Below are positions 16,368 through 25,017 of a stretch of DNA of 64,000 nucleotides, in pieces (positions within the stretch are counted from its first letter, which is position 1; the number at the start of each line of letters is the position of its first letter). Made by a program: the position numbers and the translations under genes. Source of the DNA: Hydrogenophaga sp. (lineage in GTDB: Bacteria > Pseudomonadota > Gammaproteobacteria > Burkholderiales > Burkholderiaceae_C); assembly GCF_019635465.1 (NCBI RefSeq), contig NZ_JAHBZK010000006.1, positions 1 to 64,000 on the forward strand, in the 5' to 3' direction. The notes under the pieces were generated by a model. That model was not told the DNA's origin, searched no databases, and saw only the letters and a program-made list of their open reading frames with translations.

Positions 16368-18110
16368 ATGGCCATGGAGCTTCTGCCATTCAATTCTGCG
16401 GTTCTTCCTTGGTTGACGGGCGAGACCCTGTTCAGCCTCTGCAGTCGGCATCATCGCCTCTGGGGATTTTCGAACTCATCCCAGTCTACGGAGATTCTTT
16501 TCGGTTCACCGAGGCGAGGGACGCAACATGACTTTCCCTGCGCGTTGGATGTGTTCGCGGATCGAACGCAAGGGCTTCTTGGTTCGGCGAACGAGATTGC
16601 CAGACAGCGTACTGTGCTGAAGTTCTACGCTCCGTTTCGAGGCGCGGGTGAAGTGCAGGATGCAGTTGTCATGATGCGAAGCGCCTCCGTGGCACATCTG
16701 AAGTATCGATTGGGGCTTCTGACGAGTCGGTTTCGTGCGCATCACCCGCTCAAGTCTTGCCCTCAGTGCAGGCATCGTGATCTCGTGGAGTGTGGTTGGG
16801 TCTATTGGCGAGGCCATCTTCAATACCCCGGGGTCTGGATGTGCCCGGAGCACAAGATTCCTGTGCAGGAGTCGGCGCTGAAAGCGACCGGGGTGGCTCG
16901 TTTCCAGTGGCATCTTCCTGCTGAGGAAGATCAACACAGTCTTGAGGCTTTGAGAACGGACTGGATGCAAGCAAGTGCACTCAAGCTCGCAACCATGACC
17001 GTCGATCTGGTGGAGTCCATAACGGAGGATGGCTGGTTGAGCCGGCATCGCTTCCAGGCCGCGGTGAGATCCCGCATGCTGGCCAATGGCTGGCTTCTTA
17101 CATCGGGCAGGCTGCGGCTCGAAGATGCCGCAAGCTCCTTCCTTCAGCATGTACGACCACTTCGACGTATTCCGGAACTAGCAGCTCTGCCGAGCTCCGT
17201 TGAAGAGGCGAAATCACAATTGGGTCGACTTCTGCGGCCGATGAGAAGTGGAACGCATCCGCTTCGATGGATGGTCGTCGCGAGCTGGCTGTTTGACGAC
17301 GTGGATGATCTTCGAGCGGAACTCGCGCATCCCAGCGAAAGGGACTGTTGGCCGGAGGTGAACAAGGAACTCAGTCAGGGGGCAACTGATAAGGAGGACG
17401 TGCGCGTTCGACTGGTGGCGTTCATGAGCGAAGGGGCGTCTGCCACATCAGCAGCGCGTGAGTACGGAGTGGACGTCAAGACCGCCATGGCATGGGCAGC
17501 ATCTTCTGGGATTTCCACGAAGCGTAGGTCGAAGAAGCTGACGGCGGAAAGCCTGCTTTCAATCTTGCAGGCGCTTCAATTTGGCGACGACAGAAATGAA
17601 CTCGCTCAGCGGTATAGCATTTCGAGTGGGACCATCACTCGCATCCTCATGACCGAGGTGGGGCTGCACGCCCAATGGGTCGCTGCTAGGAAAGCGAGAT
17701 CCCGAGAGCGCGCACGTTCGACGTGGCTATCCCTTCTGGCAAGTGGCGAACATCAGGGCTTGAAGTGGATGAGAAAACTGGAGCCAGCCGCTTATGCGTG
17801 GCTGTATCGCAACGACACCGCCTGGCTTCGGGCCAACCTTCCGCCTGCTCCGAAAGAAAGTGCCCGCAGGGCGAGCCCAGCGGTTCGTTGGGATGTCCGT
17901 GATTTGGAGCTCAGTGCACGTGTCTTTCAGACTGCGCTGTCGCTGTCGAAGAACGGGGCAACAACGTTGCGACTCTGGCAGTTGTACCAGGTCCTTCCAG
18001 AGCTGAAGGCGAAACTAGGTCAACTACAACGGCTGCCCTTGACGCAGCGAGCGCTCGAGACCGTCCTTACAAGACGCGCAACTTCCACTTCCCCGAGCGA
18101 GCTACTCTGA
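16368..18110 (+). CDS. tnsD: TnsD-type target selector (TniQ family)
   Basis: 580 residues, similar to the ~500 of Tn7 TnsD. The N-terminal TniQ domain starts with LLPFNSAVLPWLTGETLFSL and has a zinc-ribbon CPQC (about residue 130), then ECGWVYWRGHLQYPG and a CPEH pair. The C-terminal half is TnsD-like and rich in HTH-type segments (ATSAAREYGVDVKTAMAW; LAQRYSISSGTITRIL). In Tn7 this protein binds the glmS 3' end and recruits TnsC, which fits the position of this element. Start ATG 16368 has a weak ribosome site. It is followed by the XRE-type and short TniQ genes on the same strand. Confidence 0.88.
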   Translation: MAMELLPFNSAVLPWLTGETLFSLCSRHHRLWGFSNSSQSTEILFGSPRRGTQHDFPCALDVFADRTQGLLGSANEIARQRTVLKFYAPFRGAGEVQDAVVMMRSASVAHLKYRLGLLTSRFRAHHPLKSCPQCRHRDLVECGWVYWRGHLQYPGVWMCPEHKIPVQESALKATGVARFQWHLPAEEDQHSLEALRTDWMQASALKLATMTVDLVESITEDGWLSRHRFQAAVRSRMLANGWLLTSGRLRLEDAASSFLQHVRPLRRIPELAALPSSVEEAKSQLGRLLRPMRSGTHPLRWMVVASWLFDDVDDLRAELAHPSERDCWPEVNKELSQGATDKEDVRVRLVAFMSEGASATSAAREYGVDVKTAMAWAASSGISTKRRSKKLTAESLLSILQALQFGDDRNELAQRYSISSGTITRILMTEVGLHAQWVAARKARSRERARSTWLSLLASGEHQGLKWMRKLEPAAYAWLYRNDTAWLRANLPPAPKESARRASPAVRWDVRDLELSARVFQTALSLSKNGATTLRLWQLYQVLPELKAKLGQLQRLPLTQRALETVLTRRATSTSPSELL

Positions 18111-18150
18111 TTGCGCAGCCCGGCCGCTTTCCTGTCTTTGTGCATGATGG

Positions 18151-18180
18151 TTGACATGCAAATATGCGCTAGATTATGCT
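18151..18180 (+). promoter_or_regulatory. Sigma-70 promoter for the XRE-type gene, probably giving a leaderless transcript
   Basis: TTGACA (18151-18156), an 18-base spacer and TATGCT (18175-18180). The expected transcription start falls at about 18187, which is the A of the ATG of the next gene. This puts an independent promoter inside the tnsD-tniQ stretch. Confidence 0.6.
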
Positions 18181-18186
18181 TTATGC

Positions 18187-18531
18187 ATGCTCGAAACAGC
18201 GTCGCTCGCCAGGTTGCTCAACGCTAGGGAGGCGTGCAGACAGCGCGGCATTTCCCAGGCGCAAATTGCGTCTGCCGTTGGTGCCAGTCAGTCGCAGGTA
18301 AGCCGGATCTTGAACGGGCGAGGGCTGCGTAGATCTCGCTTGCTTGAAGATGTGTGCCTCTACGTCGAGCGCTTCGAAGTCGGCGTGACGGCCGATGCGG
18401 TGAGGGGCAACGAAGAGCTTGTCGACGCGTTGCGTTCTGCGTGGGACGGATCGGCCGGGCACGCAAAGGCATTGTCAACCGTCATTCGGTCCCTCTCTGC
18501 ATTGCGACCTACGCCGATCAGTCGGTTGTAG
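18187..18531 (+). CDS. Small XRE-type HTH protein inside the transposition module
   Basis: 114 residues from ATG 18187. It carries a Cro/C1-type HTH: ACRQRGISQAQIASAVGASQ, then SQVSRILNGRGLRRS. The remainder is short and helical, ending RPTPISRL. It lies 76 bases after tnsD and 18 bases before the short tniQ, so it probably shares a transcript with tniQ. It may regulate transposition genes or act as an accessory DNA-binding subunit for target choice; neither can be decided here. Confidence 0.75.
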   Translation: MLETASLARLLNAREACRQRGISQAQIASAVGASQSQVSRILNGRGLRRSRLLEDVCLYVERFEVGVTADAVRGNEELVDALRSAWDGSAGHAKALSTVIRSLSALRPTPISRL

Positions 18532-18549
18532 GCTAGAAGGGCCCCCAGA

Positions 18550-19470
18550 TTGCTCGTCGTACCTGCCCCCAAGCCTGGCGAGCTTGCCATCGGCTATTGG
18601 GGGGCCGTCCTCCGGTGGAACGGATTGAGTCGGAACGTCGCGGATGGACGTCAAGCGTTACGCCTATTCACAGGGCAATCGGTCAACTTCTGTGACGTAC
18701 CTCGCGTCGAACTCTTGGCGAAGATCGCAGCAATGGACCTTGAGTCATATGTTCGGCATCACACAATGTTTCCTCTTCGTCGTGCAGTGACAAAAGACGT
18801 CTCCGGAGGGATGCTGGGGCAAGGAAAGTACCGTGCTTCCATGATCAGCGGGGGCACGTTGCGAGTGCCAAGACCGCAAGCTTATCTTTGCCAAGAATGC
18901 GTGCGCGAGGATCTTGGCTTTCACGGCTATGCCTACTGGCGTCGAGAACACCAACTGCCTGGGCAATGGAGATGTGACAAACATGGCGCCACACTGTCTC
19001 GCGTTGGCATAAGCCAGGCGGAGGCGTTCTACGCCTCGCCGGCCCAGATGCTGCCGCAGGCCAAGGTTGAGAGTGACTTGATGTTCGAGAAGGATGCGAC
19101 GGATTGCGCGACGTACCGGTTCTTCGATATCTGTTCGCACCTGCTAGGCGGCGTTGTTGTCCTCCCCCTCGATGCCGTCTTTTCTGCAGCCAAGTATCGA
19201 GCCGAAGATCTTGGGATCAATACTGAAGCCTGCACCCTTGTCCGTCACCTGCTAAAACTAGAAGAAGTCCAGGCCTGCTATGACCGGCGATGGCTCGATG
19301 CCTTGAGTCAAGAAGGACTCACGAGACATGTGTTCAGCGATGACGTCTCAGGGAGTGCGATGTTCTCTACGCTGTCGGCCGCCCTTGTATTCGCGGCCTT
19401 GTACGAGACGAGTGAAGAAGCGATTTCAGGGATGGTTCTCTCAACAAGAGAGTGCACGAAAAGTCATTGA
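18550..19470 (+). CDS. tniQ: Second, short TniQ-family protein
   Basis: 306 residues, TTG start at 18550 with AGAAGGG about 10 bases upstream and no nearby ATG in frame. A TniQ-type core is clear: AIGYWGAVLRWNGL at the start and a zinc-ribbon CQECVREDLGFHGYAYWRRE, then LPGQWRCDKHG. It lacks the long C-terminal DNA-binding half of TnsD, so it is the size of adaptor-type TniQ proteins that pair with a separate targeting partner. No cas genes or CRISPR repeats accompany it. The adjacent HTH protein is the only visible partner candidate. It is convergent with tnsC, 99 bases away. Confidence 0.85.
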   Translation: MLVVPAPKPGELAIGYWGAVLRWNGLSRNVADGRQALRLFTGQSVNFCDVPRVELLAKIAAMDLESYVRHHTMFPLRRAVTKDVSGGMLGQGKYRASMISGGTLRVPRPQAYLCQECVREDLGFHGYAYWRREHQLPGQWRCDKHGATLSRVGISQAEAFYASPAQMLPQAKVESDLMFEKDATDCATYRFFDICSHLLGGVVVLPLDAVFSAAKYRAEDLGINTEACTLVRHLLKLEEVQACYDRRWLDALSQEGLTRHVFSDDVSGSAMFSTLSAALVFAALYETSEEAISGMVLSTRECTKSH

Positions 19471-19569
19471 CTCAGATTCGCATAGTTGCTGATAGGTAAA
19501 CCGGAAAGCAATGGACGGGGCACTGGGGGGACTGCAACAGTGGTAGCGCCTTCCCAAGACAAGTGAGAC

Positions 19570-20835
19570 TCACGAGAACCGACTCCAAAACTCCGACCAG
19601 AATGGCGTGTCGCGCAGCACGAGGTCTTCATACATGGCCATCTTGGATGGGCTTCCTTCCCGAATCGCCGCGACGGCTGGTGCGAGCGGCTCGAGCCAGG
19701 TTTGAGCTGCCGTGATGAAGTCTTCGAGCCGCAAGCTGTCATCCGCGCGTTCGAAGGCAACGCGGTGAGCAGCGATCCACAGTGCGATGATGACTCGTTG
19801 AATGCCTGCGGTCAGATCAATGATCAGCTTGGCAAGGTTGTCGTCGATCGGGAGCTTCTTCTGAACATACTGATACCGCGCAAGCACGTCCAGAAACTGG
19901 GACCTAAATCTTGGCGCAGTGTGATCGGAGAACTGTTCGAACCGATGGTAACCGGCAGTATTCAGTCGCTGCAAGGTACTCAAGCGCGAGGTCAGAGCAC
20001 CGATTCCATCCGGCGTACCGGACACAAGCACTGGTATCTGGCCTGTGTTGACGAGATTGAGGAACCAGCGCACGACGCGATCTTCTACGATGCTGATTTC
20101 CGGCCGTTCTGCGGTGCCAGCGCGGTTGACTCGTTGCTTCAGGGACGAGATCTTGAAGAGATTCTGAATTTCATCGAGATGAAGAATCCCAAGGAAGCCA
20201 GACACGGCGACTTGCCGCCATTCGTCCAAAGCTCGCATTCCATCTGGAATTCGTTCCTTCGCCAGCCAGTTGTCGAATCGCCGACCGCCAGTGGCCTCGT
20301 CCCACGCAAGCATCAGCGCACGCGCAAGGTCCGATGAGCGCCCAGAGGGTGGAGCCTCTACGGACAGCCACAGGACTTGGGTCAACCCCCCGATGACCTT
20401 TGGGAATCGTTCATGACGAATGACCTGAGGGCCAAAGGCATGTAGGCATCGAAGGCAGGCCTGTGTTTTGCCGACACCAGACAGCCCCTCTACTGCTGCC
20501 GCGGTTGCTTGTGGAATTCGAATGCCGGCGCGAGTCGCATCTCCACTAACTGAGGCCCAGGTAGACGCTTGTCTGGGGTCTCTGTAGCTGTATCCCTGGC
20601 GTACCATCAGATCGATTGAATGAAACAGGCGTCGCTCGACCAACGTCGGGACATGCAAATCACGAACAGACATCAAGTCATGCAGACGAACATGCTTCGG
20701 AGTCGAGCCCAGATCTGTGGGTTCCGGTGGCAGATAGAGCAGGGAACTGAGAGTGGCGTCCGACGATTGAATGCCTGGCAAACACTCCGTGAGGAGGTTG
20801 CCCGCGTATGGGTTTGAAGGGTCCTCTGCCTTCAT
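19570..20835 (-). CDS. tnsC: TnsC-type AAA+ transposition regulator
   Basis: 421 residues. Walker A GLSGVGKTQ is at about 117-125, Walker B LGILHLDEIQ at about 215-224, and sensor region VLVSGTPDGIGALTSRL follows. These fit TnsC/TniB AAA+ ATPases, which bind target DNA through TniQ/TnsD and activate the TnsAB transposase. The N-terminal ~110 residues contain HVPTLVERRLFHSIDLMVRQ. The start codon follows the tnsB stop with no gap (TAG-ATG), so the proteins are translationally coupled. It is the last gene of tnsA-tnsB-tnsC. Confidence 0.92.
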   Translation of the reverse strand: MKAEDPSNPYAGNLLTECLPGIQSSDATLSSLLYLPPEPTDLGSTPKHVRLHDLMSVRDLHVPTLVERRLFHSIDLMVRQGYSYRDPRQASTWASVSGDATRAGIRIPQATAAAVEGLSGVGKTQACLRCLHAFGPQVIRHERFPKVIGGLTQVLWLSVEAPPSGRSSDLARALMLAWDEATGGRRFDNWLAKERIPDGMRALDEWRQVAVSGFLGILHLDEIQNLFKISSLKQRVNRAGTAERPEISIVEDRVVRWFLNLVNTGQIPVLVSGTPDGIGALTSRLSTLQRLNTAGYHRFEQFSDHTAPRFRSQFLDVLARYQYVQKKLPIDDNLAKLIIDLTAGIQRVIIALWIAAHRVAFERADDSLRLEDFITAAQTWLEPLAPAVAAIREGSPSKMAMYEDLVLRDTPFWSEFWSRFS

Positions 20836-23124
20836 CTACCTGTCTCGGTTTGCGCGTTCGAGCAGTGTGGACATCATCGCGTCGTGGGCGATCTCCGCTT
20901 CATACCGAGGTACTTCCAAAGGGCAAGACTCCGCCATAGGATGCGCAAGTGATGCAGCTTCCTCCAAGTGGCGAGCCTCTGTCATTGTGGGCATCGGCCC
21001 GTCGAACTTGTCGATCGCTTCTTGAGTCAAGCGATTTGCATTGTCCCGGATCTCTTGAAGGCGCCTTCGTGACTGAATGGAGGCCGCAAGCCGTGCATGT
21101 TCTTCAGCGGGCCTGTCCATGACCTCTTTTGCGAGTACGTCTGCCCACTCATCCATACTGTAGTGAGGCGATGCCCTCGACTCGCCGGTCAAGGTCATCT
21201 CAAACATCTGGTGGTCCTTGGGCGACGGCGTCCAAATCGTTTCCATGCCACCAGGGTGATGATGAACGGGTACGTTCCAGCCGCCGAAGTTCCGCGCGCG
21301 GGTGGTCCATTCAAGCTCATGAATATGATTGGAGGTGTACATGCAACCAGCATGCCAAACCCCATCTGATTTGACACGCGCCGTAGCCGCGGGGAGCAGC
21401 TCAGCGACGAGGTCATGCTCAAACACTTGACGCTGATACGCAGCCCCGACAGAGTGACCCCAGCGCCAAAGGCCTGCCGGAGATGGGAACACGCCGGCAG
21501 CTCTCATCTCGCCCGTCATTCGATCGCTACGGTTTGCAGTGAAGTTGTAATCCGCAAACGCAATCGATAAGTAGTCCGCGTAGTCTTTCAACGTAAAGGT
21601 GCACTTTCGCGGATCGACCTTGCGCAGCTCGAGTTCATGTCGACGAGCGTCCATTGCGCCTGGAATGAACCAGAATTGCTCGTCCTTGATGATGCGAAAC
21701 TGCACCTCGACCGTACCCTTCAGATCCCCGCGGTAGGGAGGTGTGTAGGCGACGTCGTAGTCGAGCTTGAGTGCTGTGTGCTTGTGTCCGGCCGAGAGAT
21801 ACTCGCCGCGGTCACACAGGAGGCGGTAGCAGAGAGTTGGGGCTGGAACCAACTGCGTTGCCAGCGCGAACTGAGGAATTCGTGTGGAAAGTGAATGCGA
21901 CATGCACGCGTTGAAGATGGCGACCTTTGCGGTCGACCAGCTGGGACCCGTGAGGCAAATGTAGAAGCCCATGATGGCCGTCGACCAGATGTCGACAATG
22001 ATGTACACAATGGGACGACCGATAATCCAGGCTCGTTTCACCGATGATCGAAGATAGATGTCTCCTATCGTTGAATCGATCGCCCAGGTGTGCGCCGGAC
22101 CGGGTACACCCTTCCAGCTTCGTGCAGTCAGACCTCTCAACTGGCTGTTGAAATGATGTTTTGTAGTTTGCTCCGCTAGACGCTCGAGCTGACTCGAATC
22201 CCACATGAGCACGCGTCGAATCTGCTGGGCGTTCGGATACGATCCCTGCGGGCCTAGTTCGTACTTCACTTCACCATCAACATCCTTGGCCGTTGCAACA
22301 AAGGATGAGCCCAAGATCAGCTTTATCCGCGCTGGCATCGGCGGCTTAGGCCTGGGGATCTGTTTGTCTGCAGCAAGAATCCGCAAGCGCCAGTCCGTGC
22401 TCATGCCAGGCTGAATCGAAGCAATGGGAACTCCAGTGGCGCGTGCGATTCTTTGTGCGGTAGATTTCCGCCCCGCCTTGCCTCGAGTGGGCGCCTCGTT
22501 CTTGGGCGGGTCGCACGGCCTCGCTTCCCCTGGGGCGCCACAGCGATGACGCAAGGGGTACAGGCTCGACTCGTGCATGCCCCATCTGCACAAAGACGAC
22601 CAATGCTTGTAGATGTAGGCGCGACTGACCCGCTTGGTTTGCATCGTTTCACTCACAAGTGGAGCAATGCTCTTGTGAACGATGATGCACTCTTGGAGTT
22701 TTACCAAGTCCAGAAAGAGCGCCATCTTGGCGATCCGGTCCTCGTGATCGATTCTTGCCAGCTCTCTATTTCCTCCGCGACCCTTTGACGATGGATCGGA
22801 TCCATTCGGTACAAAACGACGCTCAACAGAAACTGGCAAAAGGAGCTTCGCCGAGTGAAGCTCCTGGAGTTGCGTGCGGTCGAGCCACAGGAGATTGCCG
22901 ACCAGCCGCGCGGGTGGCTTCTTTCGAGGTCGCCGGAGGCGCTCTATCGTTACACGTGCTCTCCCTCCCTTGGACTTCGTCGGAGAACTTGCCTCAGAGT
23001 AGAGGAGGACCGCGCATGTCACATCCAACTCAGGGGCGTCGAGTATCACCCGGTAGATGCCTGGAAGTATGTTGCTTCGACTTCGCGAGCGATTGACCAC
23101 ACGGAACGTCGAGTCGGCGATCAT
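20836..23124 (-). CDS. tnsB: TnsB-type DDE transposase
   Basis: 762 residues from ATG 23124, which overlaps the tnsA stop as ATGA; the frame is open further upstream but that lies inside tnsA. The RNase-H-like core has Asp in TWAIDSTIGD (about 350), Asp in LLCDRGEYLS (about 438) and Glu in GTVEVQFR (about 473), the D,D-35-E spacing. An N-terminal HTH region (YIYKHWSSLCRWG; RIARATGVPIASI) should bind the end repeats. TnsB cuts the 3' ends and joins them to target DNA. The C-terminal tail should contact TnsC. Confidence 0.93.
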   Translation of the reverse strand: MIADSTFRVVNRSRSRSNILPGIYRVILDAPELDVTCAVLLYSEASSPTKSKGGRARVTIERLRRPRKKPPARLVGNLLWLDRTQLQELHSAKLLLPVSVERRFVPNGSDPSSKGRGGNRELARIDHEDRIAKMALFLDLVKLQECIIVHKSIAPLVSETMQTKRVSRAYIYKHWSSLCRWGMHESSLYPLRHRCGAPGEARPCDPPKNEAPTRGKAGRKSTAQRIARATGVPIASIQPGMSTDWRLRILAADKQIPRPKPPMPARIKLILGSSFVATAKDVDGEVKYELGPQGSYPNAQQIRRVLMWDSSQLERLAEQTTKHHFNSQLRGLTARSWKGVPGPAHTWAIDSTIGDIYLRSSVKRAWIIGRPIVYIIVDIWSTAIMGFYICLTGPSWSTAKVAIFNACMSHSLSTRIPQFALATQLVPAPTLCYRLLCDRGEYLSAGHKHTALKLDYDVAYTPPYRGDLKGTVEVQFRIIKDEQFWFIPGAMDARRHELELRKVDPRKCTFTLKDYADYLSIAFADYNFTANRSDRMTGEMRAAGVFPSPAGLWRWGHSVGAAYQRQVFEHDLVAELLPAATARVKSDGVWHAGCMYTSNHIHELEWTTRARNFGGWNVPVHHHPGGMETIWTPSPKDHQMFEMTLTGESRASPHYSMDEWADVLAKEVMDRPAEEHARLAASIQSRRRLQEIRDNANRLTQEAIDKFDGPMPTMTEARHLEEAASLAHPMAESCPLEVPRYEAEIAHDAMMSTLLERANRDR

Positions 23125-24014
23125 TTCCACGAGGTCCTCCGCATCTCGATAGGGTTGTAGGCCAGAAAGGCCTCGCGTTCTATCAAGCGGAAGGGAACAT
23201 GAAACTTGATAGGTCGACGGAGATCGACGGACAGAGGGCCGTGTACGACGGATTGCCACAGAGCCTTCTGCGCTTGCGGCTCCGAGCCGAGATGCTTGGT
23301 GAGGAGATGAATCAACTCAGTAATGGATCTGAACTGATTGAGCTCGACGAGCTTTGATGCGAACGTCCTCTCCTGCTCGGTGGTATCACGGTGGCGCGTC
23401 CAACATGCGACAGTTTTTAAGTTGTCCGCGACGGCGGGGTGAAAGACCTCGGGAGTGATGAGGAGCCAGTCGATGCCTCTGCATTCCCAGTACGCCCTCT
23501 CGACCTCAAGTAGATTCATCTTGCGTTTTGGTAATCGGGCATCTTGCTTGCAGGCCACCGCTGTTGCGTTGAAGCGCCCATCTCCTCCACGCCTAACCAC
23601 GAAGAAGTCGGTGGACATGCGCCACAGAGCTGTGGCGCCATCGCCGCTGGTTCTCGGGTGTTTGACACCCAGCTGCAGACAAAGTCCGACCGTCCCTGGA
23701 AATAGCCTAAGTGGGTTGCCTTGGTCGTAGTCGAGCAGCGGATGATTGGATGGTTCGATGGATAGCCGATACTGCTCAAGGCAGTCCGTCACATCGGTCA
23801 GCATCCGGATGAAGTACAGGCCAACGAGTTCTTGATCGCTCAACAAGTGCCGTTGTCGGCCGTTCCAGATATGGAGGTGGCTTCTTCCAACGGAAGCCGG
23901 ATCACCGCGCCCGACTTGGTGCCAAGGGACATAGAGGTCGTAGGTGCCTGATCCCCTGCCTTGGCGTTCGAAGCGTTCCAGCACCTTGGGCGTAAAGCGT
24001 TTCGTCGTTCTCAT
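23121..24014 (-). CDS. tnsA: TnsA-type endonuclease
   Basis: 297 residues from ATG 24014. The PD-(D/E)XK endonuclease fold is visible as LLSDQELVGLYFIRMLTDV (catalytic Glu), RMSTDFFVVRR (Asp) and TAVACKQDARL (Lys of the Q/ExK position). The C-terminal TnsA_C-like part includes FASKLVELNQFRSITELI. In Tn7-type elements TnsA cuts the 5' ends, allowing cut-and-paste with TnsB. GGGGATTGC before the ATG is only a weak ribosome site. The gene is preceded by a structured leader with a divergent candidate RNA. Confidence 0.88.
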   Translation of the reverse strand: MRTTKRFTPKVLERFERQGRGSGTYDLYVPWHQVGRGDPASVGRSHLHIWNGRQRHLLSDQELVGLYFIRMLTDVTDCLEQYRLSIEPSNHPLLDYDQGNPLRLFPGTVGLCLQLGVKHPRTSGDGATALWRMSTDFFVVRRGGDGRFNATAVACKQDARLPKRKMNLLEVERAYWECRGIDWLLITPEVFHPAVADNLKTVACWTRHRDTTEQERTFASKLVELNQFRSITELIHLLTKHLGSEPQAQKALWQSVVHGPLSVDLRRPIKFHVPFRLIEREAFLAYNPIEMRRTSWK

Positions 24015-24048
24015 GCAATCCCCGAGAAAAAGGAGAAACGAAAGGGGA

Positions 24049-24078
24049 TTGACGAGACCGCTTGACGACTCGTACACT
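24049..24078 (+). promoter_or_regulatory. Sigma-70 promoter facing away from tnsA
   Basis: TTGACG (24049-24054), 18-base spacer, TACACT (24073-24078). It reads on the plus strand, away from tnsA, and would start a transcript at about 24085 that ends at the strong terminator 45-70 bases later. No open reading frame fits between. Confidence 0.6.
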
Positions 24079-24084
24079 GAAGCA

Positions 24085-24153
24085 GTCCTGCAAAGACTTC
24101 TTCGGAATCCCCGGAGAACCGGCGGCGACCCGTTACAGCGGGTCGCCGTTTTT
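24085..24153 (+). ncRNA. Candidate small RNA antisense to the tnsA leader
   Basis: About 69 bases between a good sigma-70 promoter and a rho-independent terminator, with no coding potential. It is transcribed divergently from tnsA and would be complementary to the 5' leader of any tnsA mRNA starting upstream of 24153. By analogy with RNA-OUT of IS10, it could limit transposase expression. The analogy is inference; the promoter and terminator are seen. Confidence 0.5.
24123..24153 (+). terminator. Rho-independent terminator upstream of tnsA, plus strand
   Basis: A perfect 10-bp stem CGGCGACCCG / CGGGTCGCCG with loop TTACAG, followed by TTTTT and further T-rich sequence. The T-tract is on the plus strand only. 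Confidence 0.85.
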
Positions 24154-24461
24154 CTTTGTCTACATGTTCAGCCTCCTACGATGGTCGTGTGCGATCACGC
24201 ACCCAGTGCGAACTGGGACCGTCCTTTCCTGCGTGATGAGTTGCGCGAACGAAGAACTCGTGAGCGAGAGTGAGGTGATAGCCGGCGGAACCCCGTGGGC
24301 CTGACACGGTCGTTGTTGCGGCTTGCCAGAGAGTTTCGCTACGGGGCGAACTTGCCTTGACCCGGTGCTTGGATTGAGTACCCTTGGCGTGCCAGTGCTG
24401 AGGGGACTTCTCCGAGGCTTCAGGTAGACAGGTCCCCAGAGCGGGATCTGTCTGCTTGATT
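24154..24461. other. Non-coding structured region between tnsA and the XRE regulator
   Basis: 308 bases without a supported gene. Hairpins: GTGCG-ATCA-CGCAC (24189-24202); CCCAGT-GCGA-ACTGGG (24202-24217), which has a GNRA tetraloop when read as plus-strand RNA; and an 11-bp stem with one wobble at 24426-24436 / 24443-24453. It could be the 3' region of the XRE gene, the leader of tnsA, or a further RNA. Confidence 0.4.
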
Positions 24462-24908
24462 TCACATGGTTTCCTCCTGCAAAAGGGACATCACACGATC
24501 CAGGACATCATCCGGTAGCTGGTTGGATCTTGATCTAAGGGTGAGAATGCAGGCGCTCACTCTCGGAGGAAGGGGATTTCCGGAGTACATGTCCTGAATG
24601 GCTAGGCTAACCAGCATCTGCCGATCGTCGTCGCTTAATTCCAGGTACGAGGCAATGCTTGTGACGCGACTTGGGGTGGCCAATCGCTTTGAGTTTTCGA
24701 GCTCACTGTAGTAGCTCGTGGAGAGACCAAGCAGAGAAGCCATACTCGCTTGGCTAAAACGTCTAGTGGTACGCAGCCGGTACAGCATTTCGCCAAAGCT
24801 GCTAGGTGGCTGAGACACCTTTCCGGTCCGGTTACTGGCTCCGCCGCGAACTGGCGGATGGTCCGGCGACGGACATCCGAGATGGTTCGGCTCAAGAGCC
24901 ATTCTCAT
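24462..24908 (-). CDS. XRE-family transcriptional regulator of the transposon
   Basis: 148 residues from ATG 24908; the open frame extends upstream but without protein-like sequence. A Cro/C1-type HTH occupies about residues 35-95: GEMLYRLRTTRRFSQASMAS, then LLGLSTSYYSELENSKRLAT. The C-terminal helical part ends VLDRVMSLLQEETM. About 110 bases upstream lie 40-bp repeats with GGTGAGAA / TTCTCACC arms, its most likely operator. It is upstream of tnsA on the same strand, separated by about 450 non-coding bases, and may control the tns genes and itself. Confidence 0.75.
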   Translation of the reverse strand: MRMALEPNHLGCPSPDHPPVRGGASNRTGKVSQPPSSFGEMLYRLRTTRRFSQASMASLLGLSTSYYSELENSKRLATPSRVTSIASYLELSDDDRQMLVSLAIQDMYSGNPLPPRVSACILTLRSRSNQLPDDVLDRVMSLLQEETM

Positions 24909-25017
24909 GTGTGGGACCTCGCGCCTTGATCGGAACTTCTGTGTTTGACGGCTCGGAAAGTATGTGACCAGGTCGCTGGTTGAGATCAAGAAGTTGACAT
25001 GGCAATAGGTGAACTCC

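Noticed and set aside
20836..23259. Longer tnsB start at 23259
   Set aside because: The first 45 codons overlap the end of tnsA; ATG 23124 gives a standard ATGA overlap and begins the conserved part.
16368..24014. CRISPR-associated transposon (CAST)
   Set aside because: A short TniQ is present, but no Cas5-8, Cas6, Cas7, Cas12k or repeat array is found anywhere in the element.
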